Shown here: in pieces, positions 7,264 through 15,398 of the stretch
How the letters are laid out: the number at the start of each line of letters is the position of its first letter
Numbering within the stretch: the stretch's first letter is position 1
Source of the DNA: a virus
IMG/VR virus record: IMGVR_UViG_3300020469_003577
Coordinates: 1 to 50,988 of that record
Reading direction: 5' to 3' (one strand)
DNA length: 50,988 bases
Program-made: the position numbers and the translations under genes
The notes under the pieces: model-generated
Told to the model about the DNA's origin: nothing
The model's input: only the letters and a program-made list of their open reading frames with translations
The model's database searches: none

Positions 7264-8301
7264 CTAAAATATTACATAGTTAAGCCCAACACTAAAGTTG
7301 TGCCATCTTCTGTTCCAGTATTTGTTGTATCTTCCTTCTACAAATACACCTAAACTTTTATTAAATCTGTAACCAAATATTAGGCCACCTGAATAATCAA
7401 CCCACTGTCCATTGTTATATTTGTAATAAGAATATTTATTTTCTGTATTTATGTGGTAAGGCATTATATTACCCCATGAATGAAACCAAAAGTCTTTTGT
7501 GAAATGGTAATAATCAAATCCAAAAACAGCTGAATATTCTACTATATTAGATAATGAAGCTCTTTGGGATTCAGCATAATCATCTATAACTTGAGGTATA
7601 ATAACCTCTTCCCAAACTTCTTGACTTGTTGCAACAACATTACCAGTCGGATCTGTATAAATCCCATCTAATGTTATATTGTATCCCTCTTGAAGTGCCA
7701 GATATGTATAATGTAAATTGCCATTGTCCAAAACCCAATCTGCTAAAGGGTTAAACCCATAAGGCTCTGCCAGTCTCTGAACAGCCCCTAAATTAACAGA
7801 TAATTTACCAAGCTCACCTATTTTAAACCTGTATCTTTCTGAAGATTCAAAATATCTAATATCAGCAAAACCATCTTCTAAGTACTCTACCTTAGCAACC
7901 CACTTATCTGCTACATACCTTATAAAATGATGTTGATTTGTAAAGTTTACACCTAAGCGTCTTACAAAATCTGTTTCAAATAAATATTCAAAACCATCTA
8001 ATCGGCCTAACGTAGCTGCATCGCTGTAAGAATTTTCTGTACCATTATAAAACGTTAATGCTCTATTTTCATATCCGAATCTTTTAATTTTTCTAATACC
8101 AATTGAGAATGCATAATCAAAAGGTGTTTCAATAGTCTGTTCTTGCAACGTTCCTGATGTTACTGACCATACTTGATCGTCTCCTAAAGAAGTACCACCA
8201 TTTACAGCTGCATAAAATGTAGAATATTTAAATATATTTTTAAAGGTTTGTGCATTGCTATAAGTAGATAAGCACAATAATAATACTAATAATTTTCTCA
8301 T
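7264..8301 (-). CDS. Outer-membrane beta-barrel protein
   Basis: 345 residues. An 18-residue signal peptide (MRKLLVLLLCLSTYSNAQ) precedes a chain of short amphipathic strands rich in Tyr, Phe and Trp, for example RYRFKIGELGKLSVNLGA and KSLGVFVEGRYNKYW. The protein ends in NFSVGLNYVIF; an aromatic last residue is the usual signal for BAM-mediated insertion. It does not show the opening of PorP/SprF proteins. Its ATG overlaps the stop of the T9SS-tailed gene (ATGA), so the two are made together. A phage-encoded host surface protein is inferred; a receptor-masking or cargo-anchoring role is possible. Confidence 0.75.
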   Translation of the reverse strand: MRKLLVLLLCLSTYSNAQTFKNIFKYSTFYAAVNGGTSLGDDQVWSVTSGTLQEQTIETPFDYAFSIGIRKIKRFGYENRALTFYNGTENSYSDAATLGRLDGFEYLFETDFVRRLGVNFTNQHHFIRYVADKWVAKVEYLEDGFADIRYFESSERYRFKIGELGKLSVNLGAVQRLAEPYGFNPLADWVLDNGNLHYTYLALQEGYNITLDGIYTDPTGNVVATSQEVWEEVIIPQVIDDYAESQRASLSNIVEYSAVFGFDYYHFTKDFWFHSWGNIMPYHINTENKYSYYKYNNGQWVDYSGGLIFGYRFNKSLGVFVEGRYNKYWNRRWHNFSVGLNYVIF

Positions 8302-10988
8302 TGTTTTATTACCTTTTTATTAATAGATTTACCTTCATAAGTTACTACAAAGTTATAAACACCATTCGGTAGTTGTGATACATCTAATTGATTTACTTCT
8401 TTATGAAGTTGGTTAGATTTAACTTTTATAATTAATCTACCATTTATATCATAAACATCTAATTCTATTTCTTTATTAGTAATAATATTAACAACATCTT
8501 TAAAAGGATTTGGATATATTACCACTTCAGCATGTTGTAGTAGTTCACTAATATTAAGTCCGTTTTGAACTTGACAGTAATCATATAACCCTTCACATTT
8601 AATATCCCATTGATAATTACAGCAGTTAGGATCTACGGCTATTACCCATGCATAACATGAGTCGTTTAACCAGTAAGGTTCTCCAGGTCCATCAATACAA
8701 CCTGCATCATATAAACAACTAGCATTATCTAAGTTAGCAAATGCATCATAGTTATAAGCTGTTTCATCCATACAGCCTTCAAGTATTTCTATACAAGAAC
8801 CATCTTCTGTGTTGGCATCTATACTATAATTTAATGCTTCAGTATCCATGCAACCGTAAATTATATCAATACAAGTAAAGTCATCAGTGTTTGCTTCTTC
8901 ATTATAATTAAAAGCATTAGGATCTGTACAACCTAATATAGTTGTAAAACAAGCTCCTTCTAACTCTACATTAGCATTTGGGTCATAATTATCTGCAGCA
9001 GGATCCATACAACCAAAATATAAACAAGAGGTTGCGTCATTTAAATTAGCTAATGAATTATAGTTCCAGGCTTGTTCATCTGTACATCCTATAATCCATG
9101 GTTGACAAGAACCATCATCTGTAGTTGCATTCGCATTATATCCATATAAAGTAGAATCTGTACAACCTTCTAAAACAGGAATACATGGTGCAACATTAAA
9201 ATCATATGTATTTGCCAATGGATCATAGTTAAACATTTCCAATCCTTGCCAATTAAATTGCTCAGTACATCCATATACTATAGGCTCACAAATATCACCA
9301 CAATAAGGTAATGCTGAATAAACGTTCCAAAATGGTGGTTGGAATGGTTGTAATGCACCTGCTCCATTGTCTTCAAAAGGATTAACACCACCTGATAATA
9401 ATTCAACTCCATCATCTCTTACAATTGTAAAAGAATTATGCATTGTTTGAAATAATACTTCTTGAATTGGTTGCTGAGGAGCTTGTACTTGAAAATAGTA
9501 TACTTCAACAGACTTATCAGATTCTAATTGTATATTCCATGATTGTTCTTCTATACCAGGACCTAATGTATATATCCATTCTTGTTCTCCATGGAATACA
9601 GCTAAATAAGAATCACCCCATCCATCAGATGCATCATCTTCAATAGTAATAGTATAGTTACAAGGAGATATAAGTTCTAATGAATTAGCATTAGGATCGT
9701 AATTAAATTGACTATCATCAGTACATCCATATATTTTTTCTGTTTGGCAATCTTCAGGAACATTAACATTAGCTGCTAAATCATATTCTAGGAAGTTATT
9801 ATCCATACAACCATAGATAGGTGGTATTTCACAATATGGTAACCAAATGGGACCAGAATAAATAGCTACACCAAACCCTACTTCAGGTAAAGCCCATACT
9901 GTATCTAATCCATCACCACAAGGTTCTGTATCTGCTAATATTACAAAATTACCATCTGTTCCACCATTGTATAAAGATCCTTCCATTCCATCACCATAGT
10001 CATCACTTAATATAAGTTCAACACCTGTAGTAGGAACACATAATTCATATGGTATAGTTGTATTAGCTTGTGAATAATCATATTCTCCACCTACAACATT
10101 GGCTACTGGTTGGCCTGTACTAATATCTGTAAGTATCCAACCTGTCTCACCTGGAAATTGATCTAATGTAATTTGAAGTATCATTTTAGCTTCACCATCA
10201 GAACATACTCCATTAACACAAGAACCATTATCAGCTTCTGCTAAAGGATTATAATTAGGCGATCCTGGATCTGTGCATCCAAATATAGGAAATTCACATG
10301 TAAAGTTTTCTACATTAGCTTCTGGATCAAAGTTTAATGCTGTATCATTTGTACAACCTTCTACAACTGGTAGACATGACCCATCATCTGTGTTTGCATC
10401 TGGGTTAAAATTAAAAGCAGAAGAATCTATACAACCTAAAATTTCTGCATTAGGATCAGGACAATCTCCTTCATCCCAATTGAATTCTTCACAGTCAAAA
10501 TAAACAGGATTTCCTAAATAGGAATAAATCCCATTATCACAATAACCATCACCTATCCAACTAGTAATATTAGTTACATCAGAACCATTACAATCAAGTA
10601 AAGGATATTGACAAGAATCATTATCGACATTTGCGTTTTCATTATAATTTAATGCTAAACTATCTGTACAACCTTCTATATCTGCAGAACTACAGTCTCC
10701 TAATAAAAATGAACCTACACTGCCTTCTAATTCATTAATTGTCCAAGAGACTTCGCCTCCGTAAGAACCGCCACCTACTTCAATTGTATTGCATTCATTT
10801 AAATCAACACATATAGTATCAATTCCTTCTGCTCCTGTAATGAGTGTAAGAGAATTATCACCTACTGTTAAAGTGTTTCCATTCCAACCGTCTCCATATG
10901 AATCATACATATAAACAACTACATCTGTACAATTTTGACTATACAGAGTTGTTGATATTAATAATAATAATAAAAATAACTTCCTCAT
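8298..10988 (-). CDS. Large secreted repeat protein with T9SS sorting domain
   Basis: 896 residues from the ATG at 10988, chosen because AGGAGAG lies just upstream and the signal peptide (MRKLFLLLLLISTTLYSQ) starts there; a GTG at 11021 is open but less likely. After the signal comes a DSYGDGWNGN-type domain. A segment containing DGYCDNG and EGDCP resembles a Lin-12/Notch repeat. About 13 copies follow of a Cys-containing unit of the form GCTD-x-A-x-NY...AN...DGSC, interrupted by two non-repeat domains. The last 75 residues begin IYPNPFKDVVNI and end in GKSINKKVIKQ, the type A C-terminal sorting signal of the Bacteroidota type IX secretion system. Translocation by T9SS and cell-surface attachment or release are expected. 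Acidic, low in Lys until the tail. Confidence 0.85.
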   Translation of the reverse strand: MRKLFLLLLLISTTLYSQNCTDVVVYMYDSYGDGWNGNTLTVGDNSLTLITGAEGIDTICVDLNECNTIEVGGGSYGGEVSWTINELEGSVGSFLLGDCSSADIEGCTDSLALNYNENANVDNDSCQYPLLDCNGSDVTNITSWIGDGYCDNGIYSYLGNPVYFDCEEFNWDEGDCPDPNAEILGCIDSSAFNFNPDANTDDGSCLPVVEGCTNDTALNFDPEANVENFTCEFPIFGCTDPGSPNYNPLAEADNGSCVNGVCSDGEAKMILQITLDQFPGETGWILTDISTGQPVANVVGGEYDYSQANTTIPYELCVPTTGVELILSDDYGDGMEGSLYNGGTDGNFVILADTEPCGDGLDTVWALPEVGFGVAIYSGPIWLPYCEIPPIYGCMDNNFLEYDLAANVNVPEDCQTEKIYGCTDDSQFNYDPNANSLELISPCNYTITIEDDASDGWGDSYLAVFHGEQEWIYTLGPGIEEQSWNIQLESDKSVEVYYFQVQAPQQPIQEVLFQTMHNSFTIVRDDGVELLSGGVNPFEDNGAGALQPFQPPFWNVYSALPYCGDICEPIVYGCTEQFNWQGLEMFNYDPLANTYDFNVAPCIPVLEGCTDSTLYGYNANATTDDGSCQPWIIGCTDEQAWNYNSLANLNDATSCLYFGCMDPAADNYDPNANVELEGACFTTILGCTDPNAFNYNEEANTDDFTCIDIIYGCMDTEALNYSIDANTEDGSCIEILEGCMDETAYNYDAFANLDNASCLYDAGCIDGPGEPYWLNDSCYAWVIAVDPNCCNYQWDIKCEGLYDYCQVQNGLNISELLQHAEVVIYPNPFKDVVNIITNKEIELDVYDINGRLIIKVKSNQLHKEVNQLDVSQLPNGVYNFVVTYEGKSINKKVIKQ
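8301..8525 (-). other. T9SS type A C-terminal sorting domain (Por_Secre_tail-like)
   Basis: Codes the last 75 residues of the repeat protein. Key features are YPNPF at its start, the motif ELDVYDINGRLI in the middle, LPNGVYNFVV, and a basic end. In Bacteroidota these tails take proteins through the outer membrane by T9SS and are normally cleaved on the surface. Confidence 0.85.
8700..10690 (-). repeat. About 13 Cys-rich GCTD...DGSC protein repeats
   Basis: Repeat units of roughly 22-26 residues share GC-(T/M)-D, an aromatic NY or NF, an AN pair and a final Cys, so each could close one disulfide. Some units are near consensus (GCIDSSAFNFNPDANTDDGS) and others drift (two lack a clear DGSC). 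Nucleotide identity between units is low, indicating old duplication. Confidence 0.75.
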
Positions 10989-10996
10989 ACGCTCTC

Positions 10997-11311
10997 CTAC
11001 CGAATATTCTTTTTTAACCACTTTGCAATATAATTAAGTAGCTCTTTCTGTGCTGGTTTAATATCAGATGCTTGAGTCTCAATACCCTTTCTCCAACCCA
11101 TCCATGCATCTTTAATAAGATCTAATCCATCATCAAGATCATACATACCTTCAATATACTGTTCTTTTAAAGGCTTGGCCTCTTCTTTAACCTGCTTTGC
11201 AGCTTGTTTTGCTTGAAACTCTTTCTGAATACTAGCTAATGTTGGTAACGGTGCACCAAATGTTCTATTTTTATACCCGGGTGTATTTTCGTTTAATTTT
11301 TTCTTAGACAT
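10997..11311 (-). CDS. Hypothetical basic helical protein
   Basis: 104 residues, nearly all predicted helix, with a Lys/Ala/Gln-rich centre (FQAKQAAKQVKEEAK) and a C-terminal helix that ends in WLKKNI. The opening NENTPGYKNRTFGAPLP looks disordered. No family recognised; such proteins in the virion region are often scaffold or chaperone-like. Its TAG stop is embedded in the TAGGAG ribosome-binding site of the T9SS-tailed gene, and its own site is another TAGGAG shared with the holin-like gene. Confidence 0.6.
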   Translation of the reverse strand: MSKKKLNENTPGYKNRTFGAPLPTLASIQKEFQAKQAAKQVKEEAKPLKEQYIEGMYDLDDGLDLIKDAWMGWRKGIETQASDIKPAQKELLNYIAKWLKKNIR

Positions 11312-11319
11312 TCTTTCTC

Positions 11320-11535
11320 CTACTTTTTAGCGAACTTTTCAACGCCGGCAATACCAAAACATCCTAGTACTACCCATACAAATGAGTTATAAACAAACTC
11401 GTTAATTACTAAATCTTTACCAACATAGCCTGTTACTAAATCAGCTACCATTATTGCTATCATAATAAGAAATGCTATAAATCCTATTATAGATTTCTCA
11501 TTGTATTCGTTTTCGTCTTTAAAGATATTCCACAT
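11320..11535 (-). CDS. Holin-like membrane protein
   Basis: 71 residues with two predicted transmembrane helices, about 16-36 and 46-64, separated by the loop TGYVGKDLVINEFVYNS, and a short Lys-rich C terminus (KFAKK). The combination ADLVTGY...FVWVVLGCFGIAG is familiar from holin-like proteins of marine T4-like phages. Expected to sit in the inner membrane and permit release or activation of lysis enzymes. Start is supported by TAGGAG 8 bases upstream. Confidence 0.65.
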   Translation of the reverse strand: MWNIFKDENEYNEKSIIGFIAFLIMIAIMVADLVTGYVGKDLVINEFVYNSFVWVVLGCFGIAGVEKFAKK

Positions 11536-11544
11536 GTTAGACTC

Positions 11545-12183
11545 CTAATTCATGTTTTTAAGCATATTTGCAATAACAGATACAGCTCGAACTCTATATT
11601 GTTTTCCAATAAGTCTTGAAGCTGCTAATTTATCAAATATAGTCATTGCTGCCTTTGTAGGATTCACAGCTTCCTTAACAGACTCTTTCTTTTTTTTCTT
11701 ATAATCTTTATGCCAGTGCTCATTCTGAGTAACTATTTTAAGTTCTTCAACAGGAATATCTTCTACCGTCTTTCCACTCTCAAATAATACATCGTAATGA
11801 GTAACAACATATCTATTACCTTCTTTAATTAGAGTATGCTTTTCTGGTATGCAATCACCTTTACCATAAGTTTCATGAACTACTTTAGCAGCACAATCAT
11901 GCTTATAGCCTGGTGCAGATTCTTTCATAGGTTGAATAGAAACAACTTCTAATCCAACTCTAATGGTTTTCTTTAACATCTTAACGATTTCAGCCTTACT
12001 AATACCGGGCGGTATTTGAGCTGTGTAAGTTTTATCAAAAGCTTTATCACGATATATAACATTATAACCTGATGTCTTTGCTTCCTTATGCATTCGCATC
12101 TTACCAGGTGTAGTGAACTTCTCTTTCTCTAAACGTTCTATAAGTTTAGATTCTAATAAAGCACTTAATTTTTTTGCATTCAT
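11545..12183 (-). CDS. Virion-type structural protein
   Basis: 212 residues. The N terminus (LSALLESKLIERLEKEKF) is a charged helix. The centre has a module with two cysteines (KHDCAAKVVHETYGKGDCIP), then a beta segment (NRYVVTHYDVLFESGKTVEDI) and HWHKDYKKKKK. I associate this module with structural proteins of T4-like marine phages. Exact position in the virion is unknown. Start ATG at 12183 has AAGGAT upstream. A weak promoter-like element (TTT, 20 bases, TATATT) lies near 12220. Confidence 0.6.
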   Translation of the reverse strand: MNAKKLSALLESKLIERLEKEKFTTPGKMRMHKEAKTSGYNVIYRDKAFDKTYTAQIPPGISKAEIVKMLKKTIRVGLEVVSIQPMKESAPGYKHDCAAKVVHETYGKGDCIPEKHTLIKEGNRYVVTHYDVLFESGKTVEDIPVEELKIVTQNEHWHKDYKKKKKESVKEAVNPTKAAMTIFDKLAASRLIGKQYRVRAVSVIANMLKNMN

Positions 12184-12218
12184 ATAAGTATCCTTGTTTA
12201 CGATATTATTCTTATATA

Positions 12219-12247
12219 AATATATGTAACAGTATTAATACACTAAA
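12219..12247 (-). promoter_or_regulatory. Weak promoter-like element
   Basis: Minus-strand TTT, 20 bases, TATATT, followed by TATAAGAATAAT. It has the -10 element and the spacing of the window's promoter motif but lacks the G of TTG. It is in one of the few gaps (59 bases) of the virion region, upstream of the 212-residue structural-type gene. Confidence 0.3.
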
Positions 12248-12422
12248 TATCAGAGCGATTAATCCATAAAACTCTTCCAACTGCATCATTAACTCTAATA
12301 ACACCATTATCTAGAATTTCATCAATCTTAATCTTACTACCTTTTGGTATATATTGCCCTGTGTGAGCATCATATATATCTCTCTGAACAACTATCTTAT
12401 TACCTTTTCTTATGTTTAACAT
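12243..12422 (-). CDS. Small SH3/KOW-like hypothetical protein
   Basis: 59 residues from the ATG at 12422 (MLNIRKGNKIVVQRD); a GTG at 12437 is an alternative start. The pattern GNKIVV, then PKGSKIKIDEILDNGVIRV, then GRVLWI is a run of short strands of the kind seen in small barrel (SH3 or KOW-like) folds. No catalytic motif. Overlaps the preceding gene by 23 bases. Function unknown. Confidence 0.5.
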   Translation of the reverse strand: MLNIRKGNKIVVQRDIYDAHTGQYIPKGSKIKIDEILDNGVIRVNDAVGRVLWINRSDI

Positions 12423-12636
12423 ATCTATAACCCTCACTCATTAATTCTTCAGCGTGTACTCTAGCTGCTTCATGTGATTTAAACGGACCTGCTAATTTAT
12501 GTTTACCTTGACATACAAATACCTCAACGTTACCTTTACTTACCTTTTTTGATGGGTAAGTTATTCGCTGACGAATATCAAAGTATCCAATCTTACAAAT
12601 ATAATTCCCTAATCTTGTCCGCTTACTACTTTTCAA
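12400..12636 (-). CDS. Small hypothetical basic protein
   Basis: 78 residues if it starts at a TTG at 12636, which has a perfect AAGGAG six bases upstream. The ATG at 12654 gives 84 residues but no ribosome-binding site. The chain reads as beta strands (RLGNYICKIGYFDI, VEVFVCQGKHKLAGPF) followed by a helix (SHEAARVHAEELMSEG), similar in layout to small SPOR-like or AP2-like folds, though no family is assigned. Confidence 0.5.
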   Translation of the reverse strand: MKSSKRTRLGNYICKIGYFDIRQRITYPSKKVSKGNVEVFVCQGKHKLAGPFKSHEAARVHAEELMSEGYRYVKHKKR

Positions 12637-12677
12637 ATGTATACTCCTTAGCATAATGTTCTTATATAAATATATAT

Positions 12678-12791
12678 TTATTTATCTTCCCTAGGTTTCA
12701 TCTTACGTATTTTCTTTTTTATTTTAACTTTAGAGCGTTGGACATCATTGTCACTCTCATAATCTAATTTATTTACATTTATCTTAACCAT
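12678..12791 (-). CDS. 37-residue basic small protein
   Basis: A short open frame beginning MVKINVNKLDYESD and ending KKKIRKMKPREDK. The ATG overlaps the TAA stop of the preceding gene (TAATG), the coupling used throughout this window, which is the main reason to accept it. The N terminus is polar and the C terminus strongly basic. It fills the otherwise empty 136-base gap between two clear genes. Function unknown. Confidence 0.45.
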   Translation of the reverse strand: MVKINVNKLDYESDNDVQRSKVKIKKKIRKMKPREDK

Positions 12792-13033
12792 TAGTTAATC
12801 CTCACCTTATAGCTTTTTATTTCATCTAAGAACTCTGTTACTGTTAGTGTTTTATTTTGATCTGTCTTAATCGTTACATGCTCAAGTAATTCTGGTTGGC
12901 TTGTAGTCATCTTCATAAGAGTACTTAAGCCTTGCCCACCCCAAAATACTTTAAAACTAGTCTCACCTAATAAATTACTATCTAGATAAGCATCAGATTC
13001 ATCATCGCCAGGCATCATTAGATAGTATTGCAT
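12791..13033 (-). CDS. Conserved-type phage protein (YYLMMPGDDES)
   Basis: 80 residues. The opening QYYLMMPGDDESDAYLDSN followed by LGETSF and a Trp-Gly-Gly-Gln-Gly turn resembles small conserved proteins near structural genes of T4-like marine phages. The C terminus is a helix (VTEFLDEIKSY). It overlaps the epimerase gene's end by 16 bases, with no better internal start. Role not known. Confidence 0.6.
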   Translation of the reverse strand: MQYYLMMPGDDESDAYLDSNLLGETSFKVFWGGQGLSTLMKMTTSQPELLEHVTIKTDQNKTLTVTEFLDEIKSYKVRIN

Positions 13034-13866
13034 ATAATATAATCCTCTAAATTTTTAGTTGGCTCCCACCCTAACTTCTCGCGCGCGTTTGATGTATCAC
13101 ATAGTGTTACAGGATATTCTCCTTTACGAGCAGGAATATACTTTCGATCAACACCATACATATCTACTATCTCATTAATAGAGAAATTTTTACCTCTTCC
13201 TAGTTCAAATATATCTGCTCTATGTTCTTTACCTAAGCATTTATAAAACCCATCTACTATATCATCTACATGGGTAAAATCACGACGCTGCTCGCCTGTA
13301 CCAGTTATAGTTAATGGTTCTTTATTTCTAAATTGTCTGTTAAAAATACCTAGAACGGTTGAATACTCACCCTCTTCTAATTGATGCGGACCATATACAT
13401 TATAAAATCTACAAATAGATGTATTCATCCCATAAACCTGAGAATATAAATTACATAGCTGTTCACCTGCATGTTTTGACCATGCATAAGGACTTCCATA
13501 TAATCCATGGTGAAACGAACTAGACCCAGCATATATAAAAGGTATATTTAATTTTCTAGCTAATTCTAAAATATTTAATACGCCATTAACATTAGCCTCA
13601 ATAGTTGGTTGTGGATTTTTTAATGATGGTTGTATTCTAGCTAATGCAGCTAAATGAAATATAGCATCAAGATTTTGAAATTCTGATCTATCTATTATAC
13701 TCTTATTATTAATATCTATATTATGATAAGTACAACCTAGCTGTTCATTAGAATGCTTACCTGTCGAATAATTATCTATTGAAATTACATCGTGATTTTC
13801 TATAAGTAATCTCTTTACTAAGTTTGTACCCACAAACCCAGCACCACCTGTTACTAATATTTTCAT
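13018..13866 (-). CDS. NAD-dependent nucleotide-sugar epimerase/dehydratase
   Basis: 282 residues, extended short-chain dehydrogenase. The NAD-binding GGAGFVG is at residues 8-14 (GxxGxxG), the YxxxK catalytic pair lies in SPYAWSKHAGEQL near residue 129, and a substrate-binding region includes RRDFTHVDDI. It likely interconverts or dehydrates UDP- or dTDP-sugars to supply the nine neighbouring glycosyltransferases. A UDP-glucose 4-epimerase-like activity is the closest guess. Start has TAAGGA upstream, where the TAA is the stop of the preceding gene. Confidence 0.85.
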   Translation of the reverse strand: MKILVTGGAGFVGTNLVKRLLIENHDVISIDNYSTGKHSNEQLGCTYHNIDINNKSIIDRSEFQNLDAIFHLAALARIQPSLKNPQPTIEANVNGVLNILELARKLNIPFIYAGSSSFHHGLYGSPYAWSKHAGEQLCNLYSQVYGMNTSICRFYNVYGPHQLEEGEYSTVLGIFNRQFRNKEPLTITGTGEQRRDFTHVDDIVDGFYKCLGKEHRADIFELGRGKNFSINEIVDMYGVDRKYIPARKGEYPVTLCDTSNAREKLGWEPTKNLEDYIICNTI

Positions 13867-13874
13867 ATCGTTCC

Positions 13875-15398
13875 TTAAAATATTTTTATTGGATTATTTT
13901 TTGTGATACGTCCATTGACTATACCCCATTTATTAATAAATTTATTATGTGAGTGATGCTCAACTGCTTGCCATTCTCCTCGCCTTGATGTTTTACTACC
14001 AAAGTGATAAACAGCGGCAGATGAGACTTTTTTATTAAAACCAGCTATATCGTATCTAAGCATAATATCATCATCTTCTCTGAACTTAACAAATGTATGA
14101 CCATCAATGCCGATATAATCTCTTTTAAATACAGCAAAGAATAATTGTGAACCACCATCAATAACTTTATCTTCCACCTCAAACTCACCCCACTTATCTT
14201 TATCAAAATCATCTAAAGAGTAACCACAATCTAATATTACTTTACCAGGATATGTATCAGGATATTTAGGAGGCTCTACTCTTGTGTAAGTTAAGACAGT
14301 ATTAGGAGTTATATCACGCCGTATCTTTTCAACAAACCCTTCCTTTAATATCATATCATTGTGAAGTAAAACAACAATGTCACCAGTAGCTTTAGCGATA
14401 GCATTATTATAATTAACACCTAACGTAACATTATCTATATGATCAATTACCTCAATAGTATCATCATTACCATATAATGATTTAATATTATTAAGTAGAT
14501 TTAACGTATAATCTCGATTAGTACCATCTGAAGGTATAATTAGAGATACTTTATTAACTCTACCTTTAATACCACATATTTGATGTTGCGAATCAAATTC
14601 AGGCATTCCTCCCCACTTATCTACAAACTTCTTTGCATTCACTCTTTCAGCTGTTGATTGACGTTCTGATGTTGTATTATTATTTTCCTCTAATCTATGA
14701 CTCCCTCTAGCTCCAAAATGGTAAACAAGACTTTTTGTAGTAGTTACAAATTTAAATCCTTCACGATACATTCTCCAAAACAGGTCATGATCATCCCAAC
14801 TAGTAGGAGCAAATATAGGATCATTACCACCAATAAAATCCCAATCACGCTTTTTAATTAGAGCACTCACTCCAAGTCCCCTCGTATACTCTATATCATT
14901 TTCCTCTTTGAATTCTTCAGACCATTTATCAAATATTTCAGTATCAAATGAATCATAGTAAGCTCCAAAAGCATCTTGTGGTACAACTATATTTCCTGGC
15001 GTTGTTTGTGACCCGGGAAACATTTGTGGCTCTATTCTAGCTGAATTAACCCATAGACGCTCATTAGGATACTTATCAAAAAGATGCAATAATGATCTAT
15101 CCCAATCTTTAGTAACGTAGAAGTCAGAGTGTAAGAACATTATATATTCTGTTTTAACTCTATCAGCACAATAATTCATCCCACCTCCTATACCTTTAGG
15201 TGAGTCATTCTTATCTATATAGACATCTAGATTATAATGCTCTTTAACACTCGCTAACCATTCATCTGTACCATCAGTACAATTCTCTGCATGAATAACA
15301 AACGGAGCATCTTTATAATAGCTATTTTTACGAACAGATTCTATTGCTATTTTTAAGTATTCTAAATTATTATATGTTGATATACAAAATGTTATCAT
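13875..15398 (-). CDS. Tandem-domain family 2 glycosyltransferase
   Basis: 507 residues from the ATG at 15398, which overlaps the preceding stop (ATGA); an in-frame TTG lies nine bases upstream. It contains two GT-A domains. The first opens MITFCISTYNNLEYL, with metal-binding HSD in MFLHSDF. The second opens VSLIIPSDGTNRDYT, with HND in VLLHNDM. Each half ends in the same kind of segment (VYHFGARGS and VYHFGSKTS), so the gene looks like an internal duplication. Two sugar-transfer steps on one glycan are possible. Confidence 0.85.
   Translation of the reverse strand: MITFCISTYNNLEYLKIAIESVRKNSYYKDAPFVIHAENCTDGTDEWLASVKEHYNLDVYIDKNDSPKGIGGGMNYCADRVKTEYIMFLHSDFYVTKDWDRSLLHLFDKYPNERLWVNSARIEPQMFPGSQTTPGNIVVPQDAFGAYYDSFDTEIFDKWSEEFKEENDIEYTRGLGVSALIKKRDWDFIGGNDPIFAPTSWDDHDLFWRMYREGFKFVTTTKSLVYHFGARGSHRLEENNNTTSERQSTAERVNAKKFVDKWGGMPEFDSQHQICGIKGRVNKVSLIIPSDGTNRDYTLNLLNNIKSLYGNDDTIEVIDHIDNVTLGVNYNNAIAKATGDIVVLLHNDMILKEGFVEKIRRDITPNTVLTYTRVEPPKYPDTYPGKVILDCGYSLDDFDKDKWGEFEVEDKVIDGGSQLFFAVFKRDYIGIDGHTFVKFREDDDIMLRYDIAGFNKKVSSAAVYHFGSKTSRRGEWQAVEHHSHNKFINKWGIVNGRITKNNPIKIF

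Noticed and set aside
7264-8301. PorP/SprF T9SS membrane protein
   Set aside because: The opening and conserved motifs of PorP/SprF (for example early QDPQF-type sequence) are absent; only general barrel features are visible.
9443-9646. Plus-strand open frame inside the T9SS cargo gene
   Set aside because: It is a mirror of the Cys-repeat coding sequence with no ribosome-binding site. The minus-strand frame has clear domains.
8700-10690. CRISPR-like array
   Set aside because: The repeats are at protein level, of low nucleotide identity and within one open frame.
12660-12700. Promoter upstream of the small gene at 12636-12654
   Set aside because: A -10-like TATATTTATA is present, but AAC rather than TTG lies 20 bases away.
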